A DNA stretch of 64,000 bases from Acidobacteriota bacterium (GTDB lineage: Bacteria > Acidobacteriota > UBA6911): NCBI GenBank assembly GCA_031271905.1, contig JAISUT010000054.1, positions 80,192 to 144,191 of the forward strand, in the 5' to 3' direction. Below are positions 1 through 9,554 of this stretch, piece by piece. A program made the translations under genes and the position numbers. A model generated the notes under the pieces. It saw nothing but the letters and a program-made list of their open reading frames with translations, was not told where the DNA came from and did no database searches. Positions within the stretch are counted from its first letter, which is position 1, and every line of letters starts with the position of its first letter.

Positions 1-1695
1 CTCCGGGGTGTATTTCACCGCGTTGTTCAGCAGGTTGACGAGTATCTGGCGCACACGCACCTCGTCGCCGAAAAGGATTCCGGGCATGTCCCCGGAGATG
101 TCGCTGGCGAAGCGCACGGGCTTGTTGCGGACGGCGACGCGCATGATCGAGCAGATGCTGTCGTACAGCTTGCGGATGTCGTAGTCGGCGGGCAGCAGCT
201 CCAGCCGCCCCGCCTCGATCTTGGAAAAGTCGAGGATGTCGTTGAGGATCTGCAACAGCGTGTGCGACGTTTCGCGGATGTCCTGGAAGTACCGCCGCTG
301 CTGCTCGTCCAAGTTGTCGGTGCGCATCAGGTCGGCCAGGCCGAGGATGGCGTTCATCGGCGTGCGTATCTCGTGGCTCATGGAGGCGAGGAAGTTGCTT
401 TTCGCCTCGGCTGCCGCCTGCGCCCTCCGGCTGTCCAGCTCCAGCTCCTCGCTCCGCCTCTGCGCCTGGCGCAACTCCCGCAGGTCGCGCATGTAGCCGA
501 CGATCCGCCATTGGTTCGCCCAGCGCACGCGCCGCAACACGGTCTCCACCGGCAACGGCTGGCGGTCCCGGGACAGGTGCTCCCAGATGAACCTGTTCTC
601 GCCGAACTCGAAGGCGATGCGGAGCACCTCCGTCGCCTTGTCGCAGCTCCTTTCGCCGTCGGGCTGGAACTCCGGGGACAGGGAGAAGAAATCCCGCAGG
701 TATTCCCGCTTGTCCTCGTAGCCGAACAGTTCCACCGCCCTTTTGTTGCAGTCGAGGATCCCCCCCTCCGGGGTGAAGATGGCGCACCCCACCTTCAGGG
801 AGTCCAGCATGAGGAGCAGCCGCTCGTTGACCTCCTGCGTCGCCTTACGCTGCTCCCGCTCCTCGCGCAGGTCGCGCGAATAGCTCACATAGAAATGGGC
901 GCCCTCGTGGGGGATGCGCACCATCGTGGTCTCCAGCGGCAGCGGTTCGCCGGAGGCGGTGCGGACATCCCACTCGTAACGCACCTTGCCGGTGGCTGCG
1001 GCGACGCGGAAGAGCCGTTGCATCTTCGCGACGGTGACCTCGCCGTCGGGCTGGAACTCGGGGAGGAACTCCAGGAAATGATCGACGAACTGCGACTTTT
1101 CCTCCAGCCCGAACAAGCGCAACGCCTCGAGGTTGCAATCGACCATCGCCCCGTCGCCATCCCTGATGGTGGCGACCAGCGGCGCGGCGTCCAATATCGC
1201 CGTCACGCGCGCCTCGTCGTTGCGCAGCTTCTCCGCCTGCACCCGGCTCGTCATGTTGGAGACCAGCTCGTCGGAGGCGAGGACATGGGCGGTGGCGCCC
1301 GCGAAAGCGCCGTCGCCGTCAAACAGGGGGACGGCATGCACGATGAAGTGGCGCGGCGCCCCCTCGCCCGGATAGTCGATCTCCAGCTCCTCGTGCAGCG
1401 GCAGGCGCTTCTCCCGGATGGTTTGGAATATACGGAGCGCACCCTCGGCGAGCTCCCCGCCCCCGAAGCGCCGATGCACCTCCTCGTAATGCCGCCCGAG
1501 GACGTCTTCCGGGAACGGGGTGCCAAGCAGCCGCGCCATCCGCCTGCTGCAGAATTCGACGACGCCCTCCCTGTCCGCCAGCATGACGGCGTACGGCGTG
1601 TCTTTGAAAACCAAATCCATGTACCTGAGTCCCCGCGCGGAGTCCGTGCCGCGCAGCGGCGCATGGCCGACGGGGTGTTCCAATGCAGTGGTCAT
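1..1695 (-). CDS. multi-PAS sensor histidine kinase, C-terminus outside the window
   Basis: The minus strand reads open from an ATG at 1695 to the window edge (565 codons). Three PAS-like segments follow one another (roughly residues 20-130, 155-265 and 280-385). A coiled linker leads to a HisKA domain with the phospho-acceptor motif SHEIRTPMN (His about 441). The start of the HATPase domain is visible at the edge, where an N-box of the form QILVNLLNNAVKYTP is readable. No membrane segment is seen, so it is probably a cytoplasmic sensor autophosphorylating on His. Start choice: ATG 1695 has a weak GGGAC box and lies before the first PAS; ATG 1620 is an internal alternative. Whether a receiver or Hpt domain follows cannot be seen. 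Ligands of the PAS domains are unknown. Confidence 0.88.
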   Translation of the reverse strand, partial: MTTALEHPVGHAPLRGTDSARGLRYMDLVFKDTPYAVMLADREGVVEFCSRRMARLLGTPFPEDVLGRHYEEVHRRFGGGELAEGALRIFQTIREKRLPLHEELEIDYPGEGAPRHFIVHAVPLFDGDGAFAGATAHVLASDELVSNMTSRVQAEKLRNDEARVTAILDAAPLVATIRDGDGAMVDCNLEALRLFGLEEKSQFVDHFLEFLPEFQPDGEVTVAKMQRLFRVAAATGKVRYEWDVRTASGEPLPLETTMVRIPHEGAHFYVSYSRDLREEREQRKATQEVNERLLLMLDSLKVGCAIFTPEGGILDCNKRAVELFGYEDKREYLRDFFSLSPEFQPDGERSCDKATEVLRIAFEFGENRFIWEHLSRDRQPLPVETVLRRVRWANQWRIVGYMRDLRELRQAQRRSEELELDSRRAQAAAEAKSNFLASMSHEIRTPMNAILGLADLMRTDNLDEQQRRYFQDIRETSHTLLQILNDILDFSKIEAGRLELLPADYDIRKLYDSICSIMRVAVRNKPVRFASDISGDMPGILFGDEVRVRQILVNLLNNAVKYTPE

Positions 1696-1955
1696 AGCAA
1701 TGTCCCAATGATGGCGCCGCCGGCGAGGGGCGGCGATGCGAGGCGGCATCTGGGAGCCGCCCGTGTCAGTTGCCCACCATATCGGCGCCGACGGCGCGGC
1801 GCATTACTCCGCGCAACCGCAATCCCGGCAAAAGATTGACGTTGGAATTCCCGCCCCGAGTCGATAGAGTAGAGGCGGTTGCGGCGTCACGGTTTGCGCA
1901 TCCAATCGGGCGATCGGAGGCGGAGTTGTTTTTTGACTGGCTGGAGTTGATCGAC
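1696..1955. other. divergent intergenic region
   Basis: About 260 bases separate the leftward kinase from the rightward DUF2339 gene. The plus-strand frame of the DUF2339 gene is open through part of it, but the translation there is not membrane-like and has no good ribosome site. I treat it as non-coding and presumably holding both promoters, which I could not place with confidence. Confidence 0.5.
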
Positions 1956-3782
1956 ATGGGCTTTCTCGCATTTGTGGGGGTGATCGTCTTGATCGTCCTG
2001 CACGTCAACCTTTCCGGCAGGGTGCGCTCCCTGGAGCGGCGCTTGAAAGAACAGGCGCAGCCCGCCGAGCCCCCGGCTGCGGCGACCCCGCCCTTGCGCG
2101 TCGTGCCGCCGCGGCCGTCGGCGACGCCCGGGGCGGACTTGGCGCCGGAGGCGGCGTCCGCGTCCGTATCCCCGTTCCGCCCGGCCGCCGCCGAGACGGC
2201 GACGCCCCCGCGCAGGCAGGGGCCGCAACCCGAGCCGGGCGCGGCGGCGAGGTTCGCGGCATGGCTCCGGCAAGACTGGATGTTGAAGCTGGGGGCGCTG
2301 CTGCTGCTGATCGGCTTCGGCTGGCTCGCCACCTATGCGTTCCTCAACGACTGGATAGGGCCGATGGGGCGCATCGCGGTGGGGCTGTGCGCAGGCACGG
2401 CGTTCATCATCCTCGGCTGGTTGCGCCTGCGGACGTCGCTCGCGCAAGGGGGGGTGTTCCTCGCCCTGGGCTCGGGCGTGATCCTGGTGACGACATTTGC
2501 GGCGCGGGCGTCCTACGGCTTCTTCTCGCCGCTCTCGGCCCTGGTCGTGATGTTCCTGAGCGTCTGCTTCGTCGCGACGGCGAGCGTGGTCTACCGCAGC
2601 CGTTCCTTGGCGATGACGAGCCTGGTGCTCGCGGGCGTGGTCCCGGCCTTGACCAACGCGCCGGAGTCGGATCACGTCGGGCTCTTCGCCTACCTGCTGG
2701 TCGTGGTCGCCGGGGCGATCTGGATCGTCGCCCTGACCGGGTGGCGCTCCCTGACGACGGTGGCGCTCGTCATCATCGCCATCTACAGCGCCTGGCACTT
2801 TTTCGACGCCTCCCCCCTGGCGGACGACCGGCGGCTGGTCTGGTTCGCCTACGCCTTCTCCGCGCTGTTTTTCACGACCAACACCCTGGGCATCCTCAAG
2901 CGCACGTCGGGGGGGCTGCTGCCCGACCTCCTGACTGCGGCGGGCAACGGCATGTTCCTGCTGGCGTGGATCCTCGCCGGGGTGCCGGAGGAATGGCAGA
3001 GCCTCGCCATCGCCCTCTGGATGGTGCTGTTCGCCGCGAGCGCGTTCTGGCTGTTCAAGATCACCCGAAGGAAGTCGCCGTTCTACGTCTACGCCGGGGT
3101 CGGCATCGTCATGCTGGCGGCGGCGACCGCCGTGCAGTTGGACGGCCCGGCGCTCGTCATCGCCTACACGCTGGAGGGCGCGCTGGTCGCGGCGGCGACC
3201 CAACTGGCGACACGAAACGCCAAGAGCTCCGGGTTCCTCGGGCTCCTCTTGGCGGTGCCCGCGTTCATGTCCGTCGAGAGCATCGATTCGGAGGCATGGG
3301 AGTTCGCGGTGCTGCACAGCGATTTCTTCGTGCTGGCGGTCCTCGCGGCGGCGCTCATGGGCCTGGGTTTGTTCTTTTTACGCGACGCGGCAACGCATGC
3401 GGCGCCCGACGCCGGGGTCGCGGCCCGGCGTTTCGGCGCGGCCTACCTGGTCGCCGGGTCGGTGTTCGCCTGCATCCTCCTGTGGCTGTCGCTGAGGGCA
3501 TGGCTCGGGGACGACAACCTCGCCGCGACGGTGGCGCTGGTCGTCTACACCCTGGCGGGGCTCGTCTGCTATTTCACGGGGCTGCGCCGGCAGGGGCGGG
3601 GGCTGCGCACCTACGGGGGCGCGCTGGTCGGGTTCGTCGTCGTCCGGCTGCTTTTCGTGGACATCTGGAAGATGGAGCTGGCGGGGCGGATAACCACGTT
3701 CTTTTTGATAGGGGCGCTTTTGATAAGCACGGCGTTCATCGGGAAGAAAAGGAAAAGGCATGAAAGCGATGGGAACGATTAA
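1956..3782 (+). CDS. DUF2339 family polytopic membrane protein
   Basis: 608 residues. It starts with a signal-anchor-like helix, then a short coiled stretch and a Pro/Ala-rich linker (about residues 30-100). The rest is a long series of hydrophobic helices beginning near [18 protein letters not shown], which is the typical entry of DUF2339 proteins. The function of this family is not established; it is an inner-membrane protein found in many diderms. The open frame extends upstream to 1770, but ATG 1956 is preceded by CTGGAG and begins directly at the first helix, so I chose it. The next gene overlaps its 3' end by 23 bases, which argues for translational coupling. Confidence 0.85.
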   Translation: MGFLAFVGVIVLIVLHVNLSGRVRSLERRLKEQAQPAEPPAAATPPLRVVPPRPSATPGADLAPEAASASVSPFRPAAAETATPPRRQGPQPEPGAAARFAAWLRQDWMLKLGALLLLIGFGWLATYAFLNDWIGPMGRIAVGLCAGTAFIILGWLRLRTSLAQGGVFLALGSGVILVTTFAARASYGFFSPLSALVVMFLSVCFVATASVVYRSRSLAMTSLVLAGVVPALTNAPESDHVGLFAYLLVVVAGAIWIVALTGWRSLTTVALVIIAIYSAWHFFDASPLADDRRLVWFAYAFSALFFTTNTLGILKRTSGGLLPDLLTAAGNGMFLLAWILAGVPEEWQSLAIALWMVLFAASAFWLFKITRRKSPFYVYAGVGIVMLAAATAVQLDGPALVIAYTLEGALVAAATQLATRNAKSSGFLGLLLAVPAFMSVESIDSEAWEFAVLHSDFFVLAVLAAALMGLGLFFLRDAATHAAPDAGVAARRFGAAYLVAGSVFACILLWLSLRAWLGDDNLAATVALVVYTLAGLVCYFTGLRRQGRGLRTYGGALVGFVVVRLLFVDIWKMELAGRITTFFLIGALLISTAFIGKKRKRHESDGND

Positions 3783-4935
3783 ACCGGCGGGGCCGTCCGC
3801 CTTGGCGGCAGTCCTGCTCATCCTGTCCCTATGCGGCGGCTTCGCCTTGTCGCAGACGGCGGCGACGACCGGCGGTGCCAAGGACGACCCCGCCGCCGCG
3901 TTCCGTTTCTTCAGCGACATCGACCGGCCCGCCATCAAGGCGCCGACGGTGGTCGAGGTGCCGCTCGGGGCGCAGCACGCCGTCTCGGAGTTTGCCGTCT
4001 TCGACAAGGCGGCGCAGGTTTTCGAACCTTGGGCGTTCATCCCTCCCAGCCGGGCCGCGCTGGAATTCCCGCTCGCCGCCACGTCCACCCCCGCCGCGCC
4101 TGCGGAGAGGCTGGTGGACGGCGACGATGGGACCTACGTCGATTTCGACCTGCCGGAAGCCGGCGGAGGCAAGGCCACCGTCACGCTGGAAAGCCCCCGG
4201 CCCGTCACCGCCTCCGCGCTGACGGCGCACTTGGCGGCGAACGTCTCCCTGCCGCAGGCCGTGGAGATACGCGCGTCGGTGGACGGCAGGGAGAAGATCG
4301 TCGTCGCCGCGAAGAAGATGGAGCAAGAGGAAGTCCGCTTCCCGCAGACCACCTCCGCGCGCTGGACGGTGCGCTTCGAATACGCCCAGCCGTTGCGCAT
4401 CGCCGAGTTGCGCCTGTCGCAGGAGAACGCCGGGGACGAGCGGGGGAACGCCGTCCGCTTCCTGGCGCGCCCCGGACGCTCGTACCGCGTCTATTCCGGC
4501 GCCGACCGGCGCCCCGGCATCCCGGTCGGCGAGGCGGGCGACCTGCTCTCGGCGCGCAACGTCCTGAAGATCGAAGCCCCGGCGAAGGACAACCCCGGCT
4601 ACGTCCCTGCGGACACGGACGGGGACGGCATCCCCGACTACAAGGACAACTGCCCCGACGTGGCGAACCCCGACCAGGCGGACATCGACGGCGACGGCGT
4701 GGGGGACGCTTGCGAGGACTTCGACCGGGACGGCGTCATCAACGCCTTGGACAACTGCCCGGACGTTCCGAACGCAGGGCAGGAGGACTCGGACGGGGAC
4801 GGCGTCGGCGACGCCTGCGACCCGTCCGACGATCGCGTCACAGAGCGCCTGCCCTGGCTCCCTTGGGCGGGCATGGGCTTGGCGGCGCTGGTCATCGCGA
4901 CGCTGTTCATCCTCACCGTCCGCAGCAAGAAATAG
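3760..4935 (+). CDS. membrane-anchored protein with thrombospondin type-3 repeats (DUF3999-like context)
   Basis: 391 residues. An N-terminal signal peptide (hydrophobic about 12-31) is followed by a beta-rich region of roughly 240 residues. Then come two to three calcium-binding thrombospondin type-3 units of the type [16 protein letters not shown] (about residues 286-350). A single C-terminal transmembrane helix ends in RSKK. Expected topology: most of the protein is periplasmic with a short cytoplasmic tail. It overlaps the DUF2339 gene by 23 bases. DUF2339 and DUF3999 proteins are often encoded side by side, and the start of the mature region (an 'AVFDKAAQV' type strand) resembles DUF3999 logic, but I cannot confirm family membership. 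The biochemical role is unknown. An AGGAAAAGG ribosome site precedes ATG 3760. Confidence 0.75.
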   Translation: MKAMGTIKPAGPSALAAVLLILSLCGGFALSQTAATTGGAKDDPAAAFRFFSDIDRPAIKAPTVVEVPLGAQHAVSEFAVFDKAAQVFEPWAFIPPSRAALEFPLAATSTPAAPAERLVDGDDGTYVDFDLPEAGGGKATVTLESPRPVTASALTAHLAANVSLPQAVEIRASVDGREKIVVAAKKMEQEEVRFPQTTSARWTVRFEYAQPLRIAELRLSQENAGDERGNAVRFLARPGRSYRVYSGADRRPGIPVGEAGDLLSARNVLKIEAPAKDNPGYVPADTDGDGIPDYKDNCPDVANPDQADIDGDGVGDACEDFDRDGVINALDNCPDVPNAGQEDSDGDGVGDACDPSDDRVTERLPWLPWAGMGLAALVIATLFILTVRSKK

Positions 4936-4947
4936 CGGGGGGCCGCC

Positions 4948-6135
4948 ATGCACACGCTCCCCCCGGCGCTTGCGCCCGTCGCCTCGGTTTCCGGGCTCCT
5001 CTACCGGGCGGGGGTCGGCTTGCGCAACCGCGCCTATTCGTCCGGATGGCTGCCGTCGCGGCGGCTGGGGCGTCCGGTCGTGAGCGTCGGCAACCTGACG
5101 ACGGGGGGGACGGGCAAGACGCCGATGGTCATCCACCTCGCCGGGATGCTGGGGGAGGCGGGCTACGACGTCGCCATCCTGACGCGGGGGTACGGGCGCA
5201 GGGACGCGAAGCGAACCATCGTCCTCCCGCCGACGCAGGCGCCCCCCATGGAAACGGCGCAGGGGGGGGCGCGGGAGACGGCGCCGCCGGAACGCCATGC
5301 GGCAGGCATCCCCGAACCTGGGGACGCCGAACCCGCCCCTGTCGCGGACGCGCCGGACGCCGCCACGATCGGCGACGAGGCGGCGTTGCTGCGGCGACGC
5401 CTCCCCCTGGCGTGGATGGGCGTCTCCGCCGACCGCTTCGCCGCAGGTGCCGCCATCCTGCGCGAAGCGCCGCGCGCGGTGTTCATCCTGGACGACGGAT
5501 TCCAGCACCGCAGGCTTTCCCGCAACCTGGACATCGTCATGATCGACGGGACGGCGGGCGCGGAGGGGCTCGGCGACGGGCGCCTGCTCCCCTGCGGCAC
5601 GTTGCGCGAGCCGCCCGGGGGCTTGCGGCGGGCGCGCGTGGTCGTCATCAACGGCGGCGCGGACGACGCAGGCGCGGACATGGAGCTGGAGCGACGCCTG
5701 CGCAGGCATGCGCCGGAATCGGTGTTCTTCCACTGCACCCAGCGCATCGCCGCCCTGATCCCCTTTGAACGCTGGTCGAAGCCGCTGGCGCCGTCCCCAT
5801 GCGCCCCCGCAGGCGGCGAGCCCCCTTCCCCGCCCCGCTCGGCCTTCCTCGTCGCCGCCATCGGCAATCCCGGGCGGTTTGCGCGCGACGTCGGGCTGTC
5901 GGGCGTCGCCGTCGCCGGCACCCGTTTTTTCAGGGATCACGCGACCGTCCTCCCGCCCGAGTGGGACGCCTGCGCCGCAGAGGCGCAAGCGAAAGACGCC
6001 GACGCCATCGTCATCACGGAAAAAGACGCCGTCAAGGTCGCCAGACCGCCAGGCTTCCCGCTGCTGGTCGCCGTCCAGGCCACCGAGCTGAAAGAACCCG
6101 CCCGCTTCCGGGAGATCGTGCGCAGTTGCATCTGA
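4948..6135 (+). CDS. lpxK: tetraacyldisaccharide 4'-kinase (lipid A biosynthesis)
   Basis: Phosphorylates the 4' position of the lipid A disaccharide at the inner membrane, the step giving lipid IVA. The P-loop GNLTTGGTGKTP (about residues 48-59), the following LTRGYGR, GDEAALL, the DDGFQH signature and the LLPCGTLREP segment are all present, so the active site looks intact. At 395 residues it is longer than the usual ~330. The excess is mainly a Pro/Ala/Glu-rich insertion of about 45-50 residues between the RGYGR and GDEAALL motifs. It lies 12 bases after the thrombospondin-repeat gene, so probably in the same transcript. Its presence is the best evidence here that the organism makes lipid A. 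Confidence 0.95.
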   Translation: MHTLPPALAPVASVSGLLYRAGVGLRNRAYSSGWLPSRRLGRPVVSVGNLTTGGTGKTPMVIHLAGMLGEAGYDVAILTRGYGRRDAKRTIVLPPTQAPPMETAQGGARETAPPERHAAGIPEPGDAEPAPVADAPDAATIGDEAALLRRRLPLAWMGVSADRFAAGAAILREAPRAVFILDDGFQHRRLSRNLDIVMIDGTAGAEGLGDGRLLPCGTLREPPGGLRRARVVVINGGADDAGADMELERRLRRHAPESVFFHCTQRIAALIPFERWSKPLAPSPCAPAGGEPPSPPRSAFLVAAIGNPGRFARDVGLSGVAVAGTRFFRDHATVLPPEWDACAAEAQAKDADAIVITEKDAVKVARPPGFPLLVAVQATELKEPARFREIVRSCI

Positions 6136-6199
6136 CCGCACGTTCGACGCGGCGATGCGGAGACGTCCGCCGGGGCGCGGACGCGCCGTTGCCGGCGCC

Positions 6200-7447
6200 T
6201 TACGTGCTCAGGATGGGGGTGAGGATGGGCTTGCGGCTGCGTTTGTAGACGTACATCTTCTCGTCGGCGATGCTCATCAGCTCGCTCGCCTCCAATTGGT
6301 TGCCGGCATCGACTTCGACCAGGCCGTAGCTGATGCTGTGCATGTACTCCCGCCCCGCCTCGTGGTCATGCACCGCCAGGGCGTCGCGCAACTTCTCCAT
6401 GCGCTTGCCCGCCATCTCCTCGTCCCAGCCCGAGGCGAGGAGCATGAATTCGTCCCCCCCGAGGCGGCAGACGACGGCGGAGTTGGAGAACCGCCGCAAG
6501 GTCTCCGCCACCGACAGGATGTAGGCGTCCCCCTCGTTGTGCCCGAACTGGTCGTTGACGTATTTCAGGTTGTCCATGTCCACGAAGCAGATGGTGAAGT
6601 CCTTGCGCTTTTCCAACCAGTCCGAAAGCAGCTCCATGCCGTAGCGGCGGTTGTAAGCCTTGGTCAGGGGGTCGCGGTACGCCATCCCCTCCAGCTTTTT
6701 CAGGCGGGCGCGGTTGGCGCTGATGTCGGTCAGGATGAACGCCAAGGCGTCGTGCTCCCGCCATTGCAGGGGGTGTATCTCCACCCGGAAATACTGCTCC
6801 GCCCCGTCGTCGCGCAACTCCAACTCCTCGGTGCGGGGGACGGTCTTGGCGATGTCGGACTGCTGCTCCAGCCATTCGCGCAACTGGCTCTCGAACGCCA
6901 CGTTCGAGAGCAACTCCCCGACCGGGTGGTTGGCGTAGCGCCAGACCTTTTCTTTCCGGTCCATCACGATGACCCACTGGGTCACCTGCGCGGAGATGGC
7001 TTCAAACAGGCTCTTGCTCTGGGCGAGCGCCACCACCTTGCGGTTGTTGCGGTCGATCTCCTCAAGCAGCGCCTGCTGCCGCAACGCCAACTGCTCGACC
7101 ATGATGTTGAAGCCCGCCGCGAACTCCCCCATGAAGTTCACGCGCTGGTTGTAGTCCCCGTTCGCCACCTGCTGCGTCTGCCAGGTCAGGTGGCGCAACG
7201 AGGCGCAGAGCGACTTGAGCGGCGCAGCCATCTCGTTGTCGGGCGACGCCGCGGCCCCGCGCAGGTTGCCCTTGGAGAGGTCGCGCGCCATGCTGGTGAC
7301 CTCTTGGACGCAGTGGACGTAATAGGCCAGGCCCTTGGCGAGGTCACGGAACCCCTCGGGCAGTTTTTCCATGTCCAGCACGGCCTTGGCAGGGCTGTAG
7401 ATCGCATCGCGCAGATAGTCGAACAAGATTTCGGCAACCGGATCCAT
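6200..7447 (-). CDS. GGDEF-domain diguanylate cyclase
   Basis: 415 residues, no membrane helix or signal peptide. The N-terminal ~150 residues are helical and include a HAMP-like stretch (NGDYNQRVNFMGEF... about 95-120) without flanking membrane segments. A PAS-like segment follows (about 150-270), then a GGDEF domain with the intact catalytic motif RLGGDEF near residue 330. It should make c-di-GMP from two GTP. No RxxD inhibitory site is recognisable five residues before GGDEF, so product feedback may be absent. It lies about 100 bases downstream of the V4R gene on the same strand. Together they look like a sensor plus output pair, which is inference from order alone. Confidence 0.92.
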   Translation of the reverse strand: MDPVAEILFDYLRDAIYSPAKAVLDMEKLPEGFRDLAKGLAYYVHCVQEVTSMARDLSKGNLRGAAASPDNEMAAPLKSLCASLRHLTWQTQQVANGDYNQRVNFMGEFAAGFNIMVEQLALRQQALLEEIDRNNRKVVALAQSKSLFEAISAQVTQWVIVMDRKEKVWRYANHPVGELLSNVAFESQLREWLEQQSDIAKTVPRTEELELRDDGAEQYFRVEIHPLQWREHDALAFILTDISANRARLKKLEGMAYRDPLTKAYNRRYGMELLSDWLEKRKDFTICFVDMDNLKYVNDQFGHNEGDAYILSVAETLRRFSNSAVVCRLGGDEFMLLASGWDEEMAGKRMEKLRDALAVHDHEAGREYMHSISYGLVEVDAGNQLEASELMSIADEKMYVYKRSRKPILTPILST

Positions 7448-7548
7448 GACGGCTCACACAAAAGTTCTGGCGTTACGACGAACAGGTCGCCTCCTGCCTT
7501 GGGGTTTAGAGGGTGGGACGGCGATGCCGCGCCCGACGGCTCCCGCCG

Positions 7549-8082
7549 TCACTGGATGGTTCCGTTGAAACGGCAAACCCTGTCGCCGTTCGCCCAACAG
7601 TCCACCTCGCGCACACGGTACTTCTTGCCGGTATACGCCTCGAGGATGCCGGCGATGAAGCCCTCGTCATAGTTGCAGACGTTCTCGTTCGTGACCGGAA
7701 GGCCGCTGCAGTCCAAGTCCTGCCCCACCGTCAACACGATCTCCCCGGTCTCCATGTCGAACGTCTCCATGCGCAGGATGCCGATCTTGAGCTCCTGCAG
7801 CGTCTTCTGCAGGTTGGCGATGAAGGTGTTGAAGTCCGCGCTCAGATCCAGCGTGTTGCGGGCGAACTCGGTCCCGGCCAGGAACCCCGCGTCGCGGAAA
7901 TATTCGTTGGCTTTCTCGGGGCCGTGCGCCTTGCTGAGGACGTCCAGCATGGTGTATTGCATGAGGCGGTACACCAGGACGGGCATCTCCTCGCCCAAGT
8001 CCCCGCGCCCCTCCCGAATGTCGCCGAGGTTTTTCCAAGCGAAGGTGTTGTGGGAAACATTCGATTTGAAGACGTTTTCCAT
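7549..8082 (-). CDS. V4R (4-vinyl-reductase) domain sensor protein
   Basis: 177 residues, soluble. The C-terminal two thirds match the V4R domain pattern: a CNYDEGFIAGIL stretch followed by EVDCWANGDRVCRF, with the conserved Cys, Gly-Asp and C-terminal Cys-x-Phe spacing. V4R domains bind small ligands (aromatics, porphyrin-type or Fe-S ligands in characterised cases) and often act as input modules. The start at 8082 has a GGAGAG ribosome site (CAAAGGAGAGTTGCTCGC). The downstream gene is a diguanylate cyclase, so a ligand-controlled c-di-GMP switch is a reasonable inference. The ligand cannot be named from the sequence. Confidence 0.85.
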   Translation of the reverse strand: MENVFKSNVSHNTFAWKNLGDIREGRGDLGEEMPVLVYRLMQYTMLDVLSKAHGPEKANEYFRDAGFLAGTEFARNTLDLSADFNTFIANLQKTLQELKIGILRMETFDMETGEIVLTVGQDLDCSGLPVTNENVCNYDEGFIAGILEAYTGKKYRVREVDCWANGDRVCRFNGTIQ

Positions 8083-8272
8083 GCGAGCAACTCTCCTTTG
8101 TCATGAACAGAACAAGACCGTCGCGCCCCAGCGATCCGATGCGGACTCATAAGATATATCGGCGGGGGGCGCGTGTTTCTTAAGCAAACATTCAAATTTG
8201 ACGAAGGTTTAGCCGTCCGCCCGCCGACGGGAGGCCCCATAGACCCGGACGGCAAGGGCGCGCGGCCTGGAA

Positions 8273-8794
8273 CTACGCGCCTGGGCTGCGGTAGCCGGCG
8301 ATGTAGCGGATGTAGTTTCCCGACGACGCGGCGATGTTGGCGCGCTCGCCTTCCGTGACCGGCCGCACCACCTTGGCGGGGACGCCGGCGACCATCATGC
8401 CCGACGGGACGCGGAACCCCTGCCGGACCAGCGCGCCTGCCGCCACCACCGACCAGGGCTCCACGGTGCAGCCGTCGAGCAACACCGCGCCCATGCCGAC
8501 CAGCACGTGGTCTTGGACGGAGCAGGCGTGCAGGATGGCGCCATGGCCGATGGTGACGTCCGCGCCGATGTGGAGCGGCCCCGTGTCGTGCGTCACATGG
8601 AGCGTCGCGTTGTCCTGCACATTGGTCCGTTCGCCGATGCGGATGGGGCAGACGTCCCCCCGTATGACGGCGTTGAACCAGACGCTGGCGTCCGCGCCGA
8701 TCTTCACGTCGCCGATGATCCGCGCCCCTTCGGCGACGAACACGCTGGGGTGTATTTCGGGATGCATGCCGCGATAAGGCAAAATCTGTTTCAT
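8273..8794 (-). CDS. gamma-carbonic anhydrase family hexapeptide-repeat protein
   Basis: 173 residues, a left-handed beta-helix of hexapeptide repeats as in the YrdA/PaaY/Cam group. The residues equivalent to the metal ligands are in place: His66 in NATLHV, and His84 and His89 in IGHGAILH. The protein is of single-domain length and lacks the acidic loop of archaeal Cam. Many such proteins have weak or no carbonic anhydrase activity and their substrate is unknown. A GAGAGGAGCG ribosome site precedes the ATG. It is transcribed towards the V4R gene with a 190-base gap, so operon membership is uncertain. Confidence 0.88.
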   Translation of the reverse strand: MKQILPYRGMHPEIHPSVFVAEGARIIGDVKIGADASVWFNAVIRGDVCPIRIGERTNVQDNATLHVTHDTGPLHIGADVTIGHGAILHACSVQDHVLVGMGAVLLDGCTVEPWSVVAAGALVRQGFRVPSGMMVAGVPAKVVRPVTEGERANIAASSGNYIRYIAGYRSPGA

Positions 8795-8996
8795 AGACGC
8801 TCGCTCCTCTCAGAAAAAATCCGGCGAAGGCAAGCCGCTTCTCGCCACAGCCTGCGCCGGGTGTTGATTTTACCGCGAGACCCGCGCCCGGGCTATTTCC
8901 ATTTGCCCAAGCCCCGGGGTTTTCCGAGGTCGCCGCCTCTCTCCGCAGGTTCCGGTGGAAAAAGCGCGCGCTCGTGCATCCGCCTGCTTTTGGCGC

Positions 8997-9026
8997 TTGA
9001 CAGGCGAATGCGGTTGCATATACAAC
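8997..9026 (+). promoter_or_regulatory. MarR-gene promoter with overlapping palindromic operator
   Basis: A consensus -35 TTGACA (8997-9002) and a -10 TATACA (9019-9024) are separated by 16 bases. The imperfect palindrome GTTGCATATACAAC (9013-9026, 12 of 14 positions symmetric) covers the -10 box. That is the usual place for a MarR-type autorepressor site. The predicted transcription start lies only about 5 bases before the ATG at 9036, and there is no Shine-Dalgarno sequence, so the mRNA may be nearly leaderless. Confidence 0.6.
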
Positions 9027-9035
9027 TATGACCGC

Positions 9036-9527
9036 ATGGCTAAGAAAAAGCAGGAATGCGAGCATATAAAAATCGCCCGGGCGATAGCCGAGGATTGCTT
9101 GGCGGTGCGTATCCGGTTCCTGGGGCGCGTCGTGACCGGGCTGTACGACCGCGCCCTGCAGGGGTTGGACATCAAGACCAACCAGGCGACCATCCTCGTC
9201 TTTCTCACGCTCCATCCGGGCGCCAGCCCCGCCAAGGTCGGGCGGGCGCTCCAGATGGAGAAATCGACCGTCAGCCGGGGGTTGGAGCGGATGCGGAAAA
9301 AAGGATGGATCGAAATCGCCTCCGGCGCGACGCCCGGGGGCGCCCGCGGCACCTTGGCGGTGCGGGTGACGGCGGACGGCGGCAGGCTTCTGGCGTCTTT
9401 GCATCGCGAATGGCAGAAAGCCCAAGAAGAGGCGCAGGCGTTGCTGGGCGACGAGGGGGTGCGGGCGGCTCGCAGGATATTCGATGTTTTGAAGCGCAGG
9501 GGCTACGCCGCAGGGAGTGATTTGTAG
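9036..9527 (+). CDS. MarR family transcriptional regulator
   Basis: 163 residues. A winged helix-turn-helix is recognisable between about residues 45 and 115 (ATILVFLTLHPGASPAKVG, then QMEKSTVSRGLERMRKKGWI as recognition helix and wing start). It is flanked by dimerisation helices, the usual MarR layout and length. The open frame extends upstream to 8955, but ATG 9036 fits the family start and sits just after the predicted promoter. The Fe-S protein gene starts 27 bases downstream, so the two form an operon. The regulator most likely controls its own operon through the palindrome over the -10 box. The inducer is unknown. Confidence 0.9.
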   Translation: MAKKKQECEHIKIARAIAEDCLAVRIRFLGRVVTGLYDRALQGLDIKTNQATILVFLTLHPGASPAKVGRALQMEKSTVSRGLERMRKKGWIEIASGATPGGARGTLAVRVTADGGRLLASLHREWQKAQEEAQALLGDEGVRAARRIFDVLKRRGYAAGSDL

Positions 9528-9554
9528 GCACGAGACAAAACCAAAGGAGGGCTT

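Noticed and set aside
262..1839. 525-codon plus-strand frame over the first gene
   Set aside because: The minus strand encodes a clear PAS/HisKA kinase with catalytic motifs; the plus frame is its shadow.
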